A stretch of 64,000 nucleotides of DNA from Acidilobaceae archaeon. Its GTDB lineage: Archaea; Thermoproteota; Thermoprotei_A; Sulfolobales; Acidilobaceae. Every line of letters begins with the position of its first letter. Position 1 is the first letter of the stretch. The DNA is taken from the NCBI GenBank assembly GCA_027037535.1, contig JALVZQ010000007.1:248001-312000 (forward strand). The letters run 5' to 3'. The position numbers were made by a program, and so were the translations under genes. Below the pieces are notes generated by a model. That model had not been told where the DNA came from. It worked only from the letters and a program-made list of their open reading frames with translations, and made no database searches. Below are positions 53,660-61,941 of this stretch, one piece after another.

Positions 53660-54424
53660 TTAGTCATACATTATGTCGATACCTATCTTTTCTAGTGTGC
53701 TAAGCCATTTGAGAAACATTGATACTGTTGGTCCCTGAAATATCGCACCGTGCTGGGGGGCCAGTACTTCTATATTAAGATCCTTGACTCGTGATAGCCA
53801 GTAATCTAGTGCTTTTTTACAGCATAGATAGCGTTTGTGGAATCCTTCTATATATGCTAAGTGTTTGTCGAAGTTATCTACGAATAAGTACCATTCGTCT
53901 TTCGGAAAGACAGCAGCTCCAATATCTCCGCTGAACAGGACTCTAAGATTATGATCATATAGGGTGAAATTACCGGGTGAGTGTAAGAAGTGGGCAGGTA
54001 CGGCTTCCAGATTTACTCCACCAATTTCTATAATATTTCCATTGTCAGGTATTTCTATAATATTAAGATCTGCTATTGCTCCTAGATGTGGGAGGAATCT
54101 TGTCCAGAGTGCTGAGATGTAAATATTAGCGTTTGGGAAGAAATCTAGTAAAAGATTTATTGATCCTACTACGTCAGGATCTTGATGACTATAAAATATT
54201 GCTTTTACTTTTGATGGATCGAGATACTTGCTTACGGCCTCGAGTACTTTTTGGAAAACGAAATATCCGCCAGGATCTAAAAGAATACCTTCACCATTAT
54301 GAACTATAAGATATTGATTAGTTAGGATGCCTTTCTCAGCATCGGCTTCGTCCAGGCCAAGCCATATAAATTTATGATTTTCGTTGCCAACAACCACAAG
54401 AGGTCTATGAAGTTTACGAACCAT
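53660..54424 (-). CDS. Metallo-beta-lactamase-fold diiron (ODP-like) protein
   Basis: The 254-residue protein resembles the diiron core of flavodiiron proteins without a flavodoxin domain, and the ODP oxygen-sensing domain. Ligand motifs are SHQDPDVVGS (His, Asp, Asp), HFLHSPGNF, SGDIGA and PQHGAI, in the expected order. The usual E/D-H pair is replaced by D-V, as in ODP proteins. It probably binds oxygen or NO at a diiron site. It overlaps the upstream unknown gene by one base (TAATG), so the two act together. The pair lies in an AT-rich region. Confidence 0.8.
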   Translation of the reverse strand: MVRKLHRPLVVVGNENHKFIWLGLDEADAEKGILTNQYLIVHNGEGILLDPGGYFVFQKVLEAVSKYLDPSKVKAIFYSHQDPDVVGSINLLLDFFPNANIYISALWTRFLPHLGAIADLNIIEIPDNGNIIEIGGVNLEAVPAHFLHSPGNFTLYDHNLRVLFSGDIGAAVFPKDEWYLFVDNFDKHLAYIEGFHKRYLCCKKALDYWLSRVKDLNIEVLAPQHGAIFQGPTVSMFLKWLSTLEKIGIDIMYD

Positions 54425-55176
54425 TACTCTATCGCCTCCGGACTATGTAAGAATGAACCATATATTTTGACCCTATATAAACCTTCGATCTTATTGAGCG
54501 CAGTAGGATCTTCTAGTAATTCATCTCCCGAAATAATAGCATAGGTTCCGGCTAGTTGACCATTAATAAATAGTAGTCTGAAGCTTCCGTTACCACTACC
54601 TGAAACGTAAACTACCTTATACTTATTAAAAATTCCTTGGCTATGGAGGTCTTCAATAAACTTATTAAACTCTCCTTTAATTATGCTTACATCCATAGTC
54701 TTAACTAGCATTGACTTCATTAGAAGCTTTGAAATCCAAGAAATATCTGCTAGTTTCCGTGAAAAATCTCTAGCGGTAGTTTGCTTTAGATTTCTGGCAT
54801 TAACTGAATGATTTACAGCATGTTCTAAGATAGAATAGGCTAGGTTCCTTAACTTAGGCCATACTATACGTTTTCGCGGACCAGTATAGTCAGCGAACAA
54901 TAGTATCTTGTTAGTATAGATCTTATACAATAATTTAATCGTGCTAGCATCGCCTTTAAGTGTAATTACAATCTCGTTATCGGTGCTATGCTCGATTGAT
55001 ATTTCATAAGTATCTTCGAATTTAAAAAAGAATCTTTTGAACATCAATCGTAATTTATCATTAAATAATCCTACAACATATGGAATACTTGGAAGTAGAT
55101 TGTTCTTTTCTTTGAGGTATGTTATAAGATTTTCTTTATCAAATTCTTTCTGGAGTTCGCCTATTTTCTTAATCAA
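54424..55176 (-). CDS. Unknown protein paired with the diiron protein
   Basis: The 250-residue protein has a helical N-terminal half and a beta-rich C-terminal end, including SGSGNGSFRLLFINGQLAG and a following strand region. I do not recognise the family. The TTG start has GAGGGAG 7 bases upstream, and a TATA-like AAATTATATAATG lies near 55238-55250 on the minus strand. Tight coupling to the diiron protein suggests a partner, target or output of that sensor or enzyme. AT-rich. Confidence 0.65.
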   Translation of the reverse strand: MIKKIGELQKEFDKENLITYLKEKNNLLPSIPYVVGLFNDKLRLMFKRFFFKFEDTYEISIEHSTDNEIVITLKGDASTIKLLYKIYTNKILLFADYTGPRKRIVWPKLRNLAYSILEHAVNHSVNARNLKQTTARDFSRKLADISWISKLLMKSMLVKTMDVSIIKGEFNKFIEDLHSQGIFNKYKVVYVSGSGNGSFRLLFINGQLAGTYAIISGDELLEDPTALNKIEGLYRVKIYGSFLHSPEAIE

Positions 55177-55709
55177 ATAGTTCTCCCTCTTTCTTCTTTT
55201 GTTTTAGATACCCAACTATATTTCTTGTGAGTATGTTCATTATATAATTTGGTTTTAGAAAATAAGTATAGTCATCTAGAACTAATCATTTGAAATATTT
55301 ATTATAACAATATTATTTTATGTTGCTTTGGTTCTAATAGGATATTGTAAGAATTTCGTCATGTTTAATATTTATTATTTATATATACATGATTTGTTAC
55401 CAGTATTACATTATTTAAATAAAAATAATCATTGTAACTATAAAATTATGTATAGAACATGCTTTTAGTACTATAGAATTAATAGATCTTTACAATTATG
55501 TTTAGTATCCAGATAACTTGAGCAAGAGCAGGACTACATAATATTATATAATATATTATTATAATTGGAAACAAATAGAGAGCCTACGTTTATAGGTAAT
55601 TTGGATTTCTATAAAAACATTAAAATATTTTTAACTGTCTTGTTAGCATCTTTTATATTTCGTTATGATCTAATACACCTACTTGGCGTCTAGATTGCTG
55701 TGTTCATCG
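55177..55709. other. Non-coding AT-rich gap
   Basis: No open frame of useful length and no RNA gene is seen in these 533 bases. The right part includes runs such as TATTATATAATATATTATTA. The left part holds the probable promoter of the 54424-55176 gene. It may be leftover sequence from an integrated element, given the integrase remnant at 56436, but nothing in it proves that. Confidence 0.5.
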
Positions 55710-56096
55710 TTAACCCTTATGGCCATGGTTATTATCTTGGTAGTAGGCCCTGATAAATCCTCTCATATTACCGATCGTCCCCGTATAATCATCTATGCTG
55801 GTATGGACAGACCACAAGATAGCGATTGGGAAGAGCATAGAGAGAAAGAGGTAGAGGGAAGCATCCAACCATTCAACAGGTTCAGGTAATATTCCTATTG
55901 CTAAATATACCCCACCAAAAATAGTAACGATAATAGCTATCTTAGCCTGTCTGTTTTTCTCATAGATTACACTATCACAGTCATAACTCACGTATATACA
56001 GTAACTTTCGAGATCTTTCACAGGTTTAATAGTCCTTAAGTAAGATACTATACTTCGGCACTCTTTGTGCAAATCCGCGAGCTTGCCGAGTTGCAT
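55710..56096 (-). CDS. Hypothetical small membrane protein
   Basis: The 128-residue protein has a cytoplasmic N-terminal half with three Cys (positions about 13, 33 and 40) and two hydrophobic helices (about 53-70 and 80-98), ending in a polar His/Asn-rich tail. I recognise no family. No ribosome site is obvious. It lies in the AT-rich stretch left of the integrase remnant, flanked by non-coding gaps. It may be a remnant of an integrated element; coding status is moderately certain. Confidence 0.5.
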   Translation of the reverse strand: MQLGKLADLHKECRSIVSYLRTIKPVKDLESYCIYVSYDCDSVIYEKNRQAKIAIIVTIFGGVYLAIGILPEPVEWLDASLYLFLSMLFPIAILWSVHTSIDDYTGTIGNMRGFIRAYYQDNNHGHKG

Positions 56097-56435
56097 TATT
56101 ACATATACAAGAATAGGGACGCCGACGGATCCGAAATAAAAGATGATAAGAGCTAGCGCTTCAGTACGGTTAAGACGTTATTGCTCAAATCCGATCCTTT
56201 TTCTCTTAATCCGAAATCCTAAACTACAATGAAGAGTATATTATAAATATCTATAAATATTATTTTAATCGGTGAGCTTCGAAGCGTCCTAATCGGGTAA
56301 TCAAGAATCTGCAAAATAAACAAGAAGAGGTGGACGAGGTAATATATTTTATGGTTGTTTTTGTTTGGAATTTCCACGCTCTACTATATGTAATGTTATG
56401 CGGGGTGAGCCTCTAAAACGACAAATGTTCCAACG
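56097..56435. other. Non-coding gap before the integrase remnant
   Basis: About 340 bases without a supported gene. One plus-strand frame from about 56277 reads 46 codons without a stop (including VIKNLQNKQEEVDEV) but lacks a ribosome site or recognised motif, and may be decayed coding sequence. The rest is AT-rich. Confidence 0.45.
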
Positions 56436-56703
56436 TTGGAAAAGGGACAGGAGTTGGGAGTAAACTACTATCTGAGAGAGAAGAATGGCAGAGTATACCT
56501 CTACATGGTTATATGTAAGAATAACAGATGCAGGCAGGAGAACATAGCAAACGTTGAAGCACTCCATACAATAGCAAAATGGTTCAAATACCGGTGACTA
56601 CACCTAGACAAACGCACAGCCGAAAAAATACTAGAACAAGTCCTAAACCGCAACTGCCCACCATGCAAGGAAATGAAGAGTAGGAGCCCCGCATCTGTTT
56701 GTG
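56436..56703 (+). pseudogene. Decayed N-terminal fragment, int(N), of an SSV-type integrase
   Basis: From TTG 56436 the frame reads GVNYYLREKNGRVYLYMV, then ICKNNRC and LHTIAKWFKYR, stops at TGA 56595-56597, and continues in the same frame (LHLDKRTAEKILEQVL, NCPPCKE) straight into the antisense of tRNA-Arg, giving GPGGFEPPTTGLGG. SSV1 integrase has the same order: a Y-x-L-R-E-x-x-G-R-x-Y-x-Y strand pair, a short helical linker, then a tRNA-derived PGFEPGTSG segment. Integration of such elements leaves int(N) overlapping the tRNA. The TGA makes it a remnant. The catalytic domain is absent. Confidence 0.7.
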
Positions 56704-56781
56704 TGGCGGGCCCGGGGGGATTTGAACCCCCGACCACTGGCTTAGGAGGCCAGCGCTCTGTCCTGGCTGAGCTACGGGCCC
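56704..56781 (-). tRNA. tRNA-Arg (anticodon CCU)
   Basis: The minus strand from 56781 folds as a complete cloverleaf: acceptor GGGCCCG paired with CGGGCCC, D stem GCTC/GAGC, anticodon stem CTGGC/GCCAG with loop CTCCTAA, and T arm GGGGG-TTCAAAT-CCCCC. The anticodon CCT reads AGG, a common Arg codon here. The discriminator is G and CCA (56704-56706) is encoded. No intron is seen. An SSV-type integrase remnant overlaps it from the 3' side. Confidence 0.96.
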
Positions 56782-57010
56782 TTCTATCGGTGCCCGTTGT
56801 TGTTTCCTTCTTATTGGTTTTTGTTGTGCAGGTTTTAAAGGTTATTTTTGATTCTTGTTTTATTGTTGGCTAACGTATTGTCGTGATAATATTAACATAG
56901 AATTATTCTATTATAATGTTGGACATTAAAGTGATCTGTAATTTTTTGTAATACCACGGGCAGTATTTTTATAGGGGTAATGGATGTGTTTGTAATCAGG
57001 GTGTAAACCT

Positions 57011-58384
57011 TTGGCAGAGAATAGTATTCTCGAGAGGCTGTTTCACATCTCCAAGCGTGGATCAAGCATACGTAAAGAAGTAATTGCTGGCCTTACGACG
57101 TTTATGACAATGGCGTATATCTTGTTCGTGAACCCGGCTATTCTTGGAGCCGCTGGAATGCCAAAGGACGGGGTAGTTGCAGCCACTGCCTTGTCAGCAG
57201 CGATAGCAACTATAATAATGGGTCTCCTCGCTAATGCTCCATATGCCCTCGCACCAGGTATGGGTCTAAACGCCTACTTCGCATTCACTGTAGTACCCTT
57301 CACGGCGGCGGTTCTTGCAACGAAGGGTATAGATGGAGTAGAACCTTGGCAGATCGCGCTTGGAGCAGTCCTCGTTGAAGGAATCGTGTTCATAATACTA
57401 TCGCTGACACAGGTCAGAAGCGCAGTAGCAAACGCCATACCTATGAACTTAAAATATAGTATAGCAGCCGGAATTGGACTTTTCTTGACTCTTATTGGAT
57501 TCGCCGATGCAGGAATCATTAGACCCTCAAGTTTTGCTATCGAGTTTAACACCCAGGCGTTTACAGAGCCCGCTCCACTCCTTGCAATACTCTTTACATT
57601 ACTTGCAGGTGCATTAATGGCCCTGAGGGTCCCCGGAGCACTACTCATTTCGATAATCACGGCAATGCTCGTTGGATGGATAGGAAACGTAAGCAATCCC
57701 CCAGAAGCAATCTTAAGCACACCGTCGTTCTCGGCAGCCTTTAAAGCAGATATATCCGGACTATTAGACCTAGGTATAGCGGCTGCGGTAGCAATAGTAT
57801 TCACGTTCTTCATAGTAGACTTCTTCGACACCCTTGGAACAGTAACAGGATTGTCCGCTATGGCAGGACTGATGAAGAAGAACGGGGAAATAGAGAACCT
57901 AGATAAAATGCTGTTATCCGACGCTATAGGAACAACGGTAGGAGCCGTACTAGGGACCAGCACTGTCACCACATATATTGAGAGTGCTGCGGGAGTAGAG
58001 GAAGGAGGTAGAACCGGTCTAACCGCTATTGTCGTAGGTATACTATTCCTCCTAGGACTTGTATTCACACCAGTATTCACGGCTACACCAGCCTACGCAA
58101 CGGCGCCAGCACTAATAATAGTAGGACTACTCATGGCCTCGACAATAAATAAGATCGAGCTAAAAGACCCTACAGAGTCGCTTCCAGCATTTTTAACAAT
58201 AGCAGGGATACCATTCACGTTCAGCATAGCGGACGGTATGGCTCTAGGATTCATAAGCTATGTATTCCTGAAAATAGCGACTGGCAGATGGAGAGAGCTC
58301 AACCCAATACTAGTAATAGTAGCACTAATATTCCTAGTATACTTCGTGAGCCTTCCACGAATACATGCAAGCATAACAGGCTAA
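57011..58384 (+). CDS. Purine permease (AzgA/PbuG-type, NCS2 superfamily)
   Basis: The 457-residue protein has about 13 membrane helices and family motifs FMTMAYILFVNPAILGAAGM, LAPGMGLNAYFAF and FFDTLGTVTG, with TTYIESAAGVEEGGRTGLTA later. It most resembles guanine/hypoxanthine permeases, importing purine bases with protons. The start is TTG, with GGGTG about 7 bases upstream. It is monocistronic, between the tRNA and an ABC exporter. Strong A/C codon bias in its second half. Confidence 0.9.
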   Translation: MAENSILERLFHISKRGSSIRKEVIAGLTTFMTMAYILFVNPAILGAAGMPKDGVVAATALSAAIATIIMGLLANAPYALAPGMGLNAYFAFTVVPFTAAVLATKGIDGVEPWQIALGAVLVEGIVFIILSLTQVRSAVANAIPMNLKYSIAAGIGLFLTLIGFADAGIIRPSSFAIEFNTQAFTEPAPLLAILFTLLAGALMALRVPGALLISIITAMLVGWIGNVSNPPEAILSTPSFSAAFKADISGLLDLGIAAAVAIVFTFFIVDFFDTLGTVTGLSAMAGLMKKNGEIENLDKMLLSDAIGTTVGAVLGTSTVTTYIESAAGVEEGGRTGLTAIVVGILFLLGLVFTPVFTATPAYATAPALIIVGLLMASTINKIELKDPTESLPAFLTIAGIPFTFSIADGMALGFISYVFLKIATGRWRELNPILVIVALIFLVYFVSLPRIHASITG

Positions 58385-58491
58385 TCTCATTAGACTGTTT
58401 AATTCGTCTTTTTCCCTTTCCCATATACAATAATAATCTTAACAGTACTGTGCTCGTCTCAGCGATTCGCTGAATATATTGTGTGAGGATA

Positions 58492-59730
58492 TTATGCTTC
58501 TATAGCTCTCTCTAACAATTTTCTATAGGTCAATACTCCGATCGCGAGAACTACTATTGTGGCTATGATCGATGGAACAGCATCATATAGGGCCTCACCG
58601 GGAGATACGCCGTATATGAGTATTTTCCGGACATCCTCCATTAGTCTGGATAATGGCCAGACATCTGCGAATCCCCGTATCCACTCAGGAAGTATCTCCT
58701 TCGGAACTACTAGTCCACCCGCGAACATGACAGGCCACGCGATAGCGTTCGCCAGTATACCGGCTCCCTCAGGGGTCCGCGCAAGTGGAGCAATTAGTAA
58801 TCCTACAGCTATAGAGAAGAGGGTTCCAATGAATAGTAGTAGTGAGATCACAGCCACAGATGCGGGGCTAAGGCCTTGGTATCTTGCTCCAACTATAAGA
58901 CTTACAGCGAATACAGTTATTGAGGCTAAAGCGACAGCTACCATGCCTGATATTATGTCGGAGGCCAGTATTTCTGTCCCGGATATTGGGTTTGACAACA
59001 ATACTCTTAGAGAGCCTTCTCTCTTCCTCTCAATAACGCTAGATACTCCTGTGAAGAGTCCGACGAACAGGCTCTCCACGCCTATCATAGCAATCGCATA
59101 GAAGGCCTTTATTCCCGCGCTCGTCGCTATAAGGGGTGGAGTGTACGTGTTCTCTGTGATTTTAAGAGGGTTCTCTATTAAGCGTAGCCATTTTGTCGTA
59201 TAGTTATAGTATTCGGGTGGTATGGAGATGTTTCCTTCCTCCATGTACTCTATGCTGGTATTGATATATTGTGATCTGATCTGGTCTGCGAAGCCGTTTA
59301 GGAACCCTTCCAAGTAGCCTGAGGCTATTCGGCCGTCATTTGTATCAACGGTGTAGAGTATTACCTGTCCTTGGAATCCACTTAGTAGATTACTTGTGAA
59401 GTTGGAAGGTATGTATAGTCCAGCGCTAACCTTCCCTTTAGAAACCGCGGCCTCAAGATCACTGGTCGTCTTATACATTTTCACGTTGAAGAGGCCGCTT
59501 TCATTCATTGCATCAACAAGTATGCAGCCCATACAGGTGTTATTCACAGGGTTATCGGTATTACACACTCCTATTGTAACGGGGTTTGCCTGGGGATTGC
59601 CCCAGATGGCAACCATTAATCCATACCATAGGAGGGGGAAAAGTATTACCCAGAACAATATCTCCTTGTATCTAAAGAGTCCTCTGAGGAACACGTAGGT
59701 CTCGCTCAGAACCCTCCATATCACGGCCAA
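58492..59730 (-). CDS. ABC-2 type transporter permease
   Basis: The 412-residue protein has an N-terminal helix, a large outer domain (about residues 45-215), then five helices ending in a cluster typical of ABC-2 permeases (GVSSVIERKREGSLRVLLSNPISG and FAGGLVVPKEILPEWI). The TTG start follows GGTGA, with one base separating it from the ATPase stop. With the ATPase it forms a two-gene exporter, substrate unknown; drug, lipid or polysaccharide export are all possible. Confidence 0.87.
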   Translation of the reverse strand: MAVIWRVLSETYVFLRGLFRYKEILFWVILFPLLWYGLMVAIWGNPQANPVTIGVCNTDNPVNNTCMGCILVDAMNESGLFNVKMYKTTSDLEAAVSKGKVSAGLYIPSNFTSNLLSGFQGQVILYTVDTNDGRIASGYLEGFLNGFADQIRSQYINTSIEYMEEGNISIPPEYYNYTTKWLRLIENPLKITENTYTPPLIATSAGIKAFYAIAMIGVESLFVGLFTGVSSVIERKREGSLRVLLSNPISGTEILASDIISGMVAVALASITVFAVSLIVGARYQGLSPASVAVISLLLFIGTLFSIAVGLLIAPLARTPEGAGILANAIAWPVMFAGGLVVPKEILPEWIRGFADVWPLSRLMEDVRKILIYGVSPGEALYDAVPSIIATIVVLAIGVLTYRKLLERAIEA

Positions 59731-59731
59731 T

Positions 59732-60682
59732 TTAAGTCACCTCTGAAACGCTAGCTGTACCATGTAGGAGCTCGCCTGTGACTTCGAGGAAAACTTGTTC
59801 TAGTCCTGGACGGATAACTTCAATACTCTCAAGAACAAGTCCTTGCTGGAGCAATGTTTCTACGATTTTAGGAAGCTCAGAGCTAGGATCATCAACTATA
59901 ATAGTGAGTTCTCTATCCTGTCGGTAATATTTCCATTTCAGCATGAGATTCTTTACAGGAGAAGACACCAGTTTAACTCTAATCGAGGACTTTCTCGCGT
60001 ATCGTGTTATGAGAGCTCTGGGAGATCCCTCTGCCGCTATCCTACCCCTATGGAATATGTAGACATAGTCTGAGTGTCTTTCCGCTTCCTCGGCTATGTG
60101 GGTCGATAACAGTATGGTTTTATCACGTGAGAGTTCTCTCAAGAGCCTCCATAGTCTTTCACGGGCCGCGGGATCCAGGCCGCTTGTAGGTTCGTCTAAA
60201 ACAAGTATTCTTGGGTTCCCAACTAGGGCAGCCGCGATTGCTAGTCTCCGCCTTTGCCCTCCACTGAGCTTGTCTACTCTGTACTTAGCATATTCAGATA
60301 ATTCTACTTGGTCTAATACCTCTAGGGCTCTATTCTTTGCTTTTCCCGGGGAGAGCCCTCTAATCAGGCCGAACCATAGAAGGTTTTCTAGCGCCGATAG
60401 TTTTCCTCGAAACGGCATGTCCTGGGAAGCGTATCCAAGGCACATGCGTGCTAGAACTGCTTGTCTCCTGTCGCCCCATAGATCATATCCGCAGATCCTT
60501 ATTTGGCCACTTGACGGTCGTAGAGATCCTGTGAGCATGTTTAGCGTTGTTGTTTTGCCACTTCCATTCGGTCCCATGAGCGTTGTTATGCTTCCTTCTT
60601 CCACCCTGAGAGATATATTGTCCACAGCTAGGTATCCGTTAGGATATCTTTTAGACAAGTTATATGCTTCTATAATGGCCAA
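59732..60682 (-). CDS. ABC transporter ATP-binding protein (DrrA/CcmA type)
   Basis: The 316-residue protein has Walker A GPNGSGKT (37-44), the signature LSGGQ (139-143) and Walker B LVLDEPTSGLD (160-170), then a C-terminal domain of about 100 residues usual in DrrA-like exporters. The start is TTG with GGTG 8 bases upstream. It is the first gene of a two-gene exporter operon with the permease. Confidence 0.9.
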   Translation of the reverse strand: MAIIEAYNLSKRYPNGYLAVDNISLRVEEGSITTLMGPNGSGKTTTLNMLTGSLRPSSGQIRICGYDLWGDRRQAVLARMCLGYASQDMPFRGKLSALENLLWFGLIRGLSPGKAKNRALEVLDQVELSEYAKYRVDKLSGGQRRRLAIAAALVGNPRILVLDEPTSGLDPAARERLWRLLRELSRDKTILLSTHIAEEAERHSDYVYIFHRGRIAAEGSPRALITRYARKSSIRVKLVSSPVKNLMLKWKYYRQDRELTIIVDDPSSELPKIVETLLQQGLVLESIEVIRPGLEQVFLEVTGELLHGTASVSEVT

Positions 60683-60850
60683 TGGACTAGCACCAAGAAA
60701 ATATGTAGTGTGTTTTTCTAGTATATGTTTTATCTGGTACTATAATATGATGGGATAGATTGTAAATATCGGCGTAGAAGGACGCCAAGTTATTGAGATA
60801 GGTTAAGGAGAAGATAAAGGTCTTATTTTAGAATATTAAGATGTGTGGGG

Positions 60851-61255
60851 CTAGGAGCTTCTTACTCTCATAATCTTGGGACGGCCCATGATAATCCAGT
60901 ATTCTACTGTGACTCCAGGCTGTAGCTTCGAGACGAGTTGCTCGTCGTCTGTTGGCTTCTCTACTTCGAAGGTGTCATAGGTCTCCATATCCATTATCTG
61001 CACTACATCGCCCATATCTGCGAGTATCTGTCCTAGCCTCTTCTCAATTATGGGTACCTGTACTCGTGTATCGACGGGTGCTACAAGCGTCTTCTTCTGG
61101 CCTGTGAAGACACTTATCGCTACTACGTGCGCTTTCGCGCTTCCGTGTTTACCGGTTTTTGCACGGGTTATTTCGACGATTCTACAGGGCTCCCCGTCGA
61201 TTACTATGTAGCTTCCTTTCTTTAGGTCTCCTAGGGTTGCATAGTTTACGCTCAC
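60851..61255 (-). CDS. eif5A: Translation initiation factor aIF5A
   Basis: From GTG 61255 the protein has 134 residues beginning [19 protein letters not shown]; a GTG at 61264 overlaps the GGTGA ribosome site and is less likely. The hypusine loop TGKHGSAK has Lys36 as the modification site. The C-terminal OB fold is complete. It helps ribosomes form difficult peptide bonds. A TATA-like element lies at 61291-61302. Monocistronic. Confidence 0.95.
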   Translation of the reverse strand: MSVNYATLGDLKKGSYIVIDGEPCRIVEITRAKTGKHGSAKAHVVAISVFTGQKKTLVAPVDTRVQVPIIEKRLGQILADMGDVVQIMDMETYDTFEVEKPTDDEQLVSKLQPGVTVEYWIIMGRPKIMRVRSS

Positions 61256-61290
61256 TATATTCACCCGCTTAGGATAAGGGGTTTACGCCG

Positions 61291-61302
61291 GGTTATAAAA
61301 CC
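61291..61302 (-). promoter_or_regulatory. Predicted TATA promoter of the aIF5A gene
   Basis: The minus strand reads GGTTTTATAACC, a strong archaeal TATA element about 37 bases before the GTG. Initiation near 61270 would leave a leader just long enough for the GGTGA ribosome site. Confidence 0.5.
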
Positions 61303-61359
61303 TAATATACTGTATATTGCAATTCATTGATACAGGACTCGTACTACTGGGGACAACCA

Positions 61360-61902
61360 ATGGCCTGGAAACTCGAAAAAATACTAGTATATGCATCTAT
61401 AGGCTTCGTCCTACTTGCCCTCGTGATAATACTTGGTTATGGCCTGTCACAGGGCCCAGGTTATCCATGGCTTGCTAATGGTTCATATGCAGAATATGCA
61501 GCGAACGTGTCTTTCCAAGGGCTAAATTTGACATACAAAATCAGGCTAGAAATGGTAAATAGTAGCGAGGATTATGCAAGACTACTATTAGTCTTCTCAC
61601 GGACAATCCCTGGATCCGGTGAAATAACCACGGGAACTGTAAACGTTTACTTCTACTATTCGAACGAGACATTCGTATTGGATGATCTAGCACCTACATC
61701 ATATAATACCACGACAATTACTGTAAATAATAAAGAATACAATTGTATAGTTTACACATACAAGGACAATTCTGGACTACTGTATCTCTATGTTGATCAA
61801 GAAACTTATTTCCCTGTAAGATGGGTCTTTAAAAATGCAATAGGCGGATATATTGATCTAGTATATAATCTTACTGAAACGAATATTGAAGGCCTCGGAT
61901 AG
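61360..61902 (+). CDS. Hypothetical single-pass membrane protein
   Basis: From ATG 61360, preceded by GGGG, the protein has 180 residues; a TTG at 61327 would add 11. It has one N-terminal membrane helix (VYASIGFVLLALVIILGYGL) and an outer beta-rich domain with eight or so N-x-S/T sites and one Cys. I recognise no family. It is divergent from aIF5A and convergent with ttuA. Function unknown; it may be a glycosylated surface lipoprotein-like factor. Confidence 0.62.
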   Translation: MAWKLEKILVYASIGFVLLALVIILGYGLSQGPGYPWLANGSYAEYAANVSFQGLNLTYKIRLEMVNSSEDYARLLLVFSRTIPGSGEITTGTVNVYFYYSNETFVLDDLAPTSYNTTTITVNNKEYNCIVYTYKDNSGLLYLYVDQETYFPVRWVFKNAIGGYIDLVYNLTETNIEGLG

Positions 61903-61941
61903 CCGTGTTAACCGGGGAGTAAACATTGTTCCCGGACATCG

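Noticed and set aside
53660-54424. Beta-lactamase or classic flavodiiron protein
   Set aside because: The ligand order fits an ODP-like diiron site, no flavodoxin domain follows, and the length suits a free-standing domain.
55177-55709. Replication origin in the AT-rich gap
   Set aside because: No repeated origin-recognition boxes and no cdc6/orc gene nearby; AT richness alone is not enough.
52719-56435. A defined integrated element with both attachment sites
   Set aside because: No second copy of the tRNA 3' end and no integrase C-terminal half were noticed, so boundaries cannot be set.
56398-56463. Short frame MRGEPLKRQMF joined to the integrase remnant by a frameshift
   Set aside because: The remnant's own frame is open from a TTG at 56436, so no frameshift is needed to explain it.
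56673-56873. 66-residue frame beginning MKSRSPAS
   Set aside because: It is the antisense of tRNA-Arg plus the tail of the integrase remnant, not an independent gene.
57274-58080. 268-residue minus-strand frame inside the purine permease
   Set aside because: It is a shadow of the strongly A/C-biased permease; it is rich in Pro, Ser and Thr and has no ribosome site or family motif.
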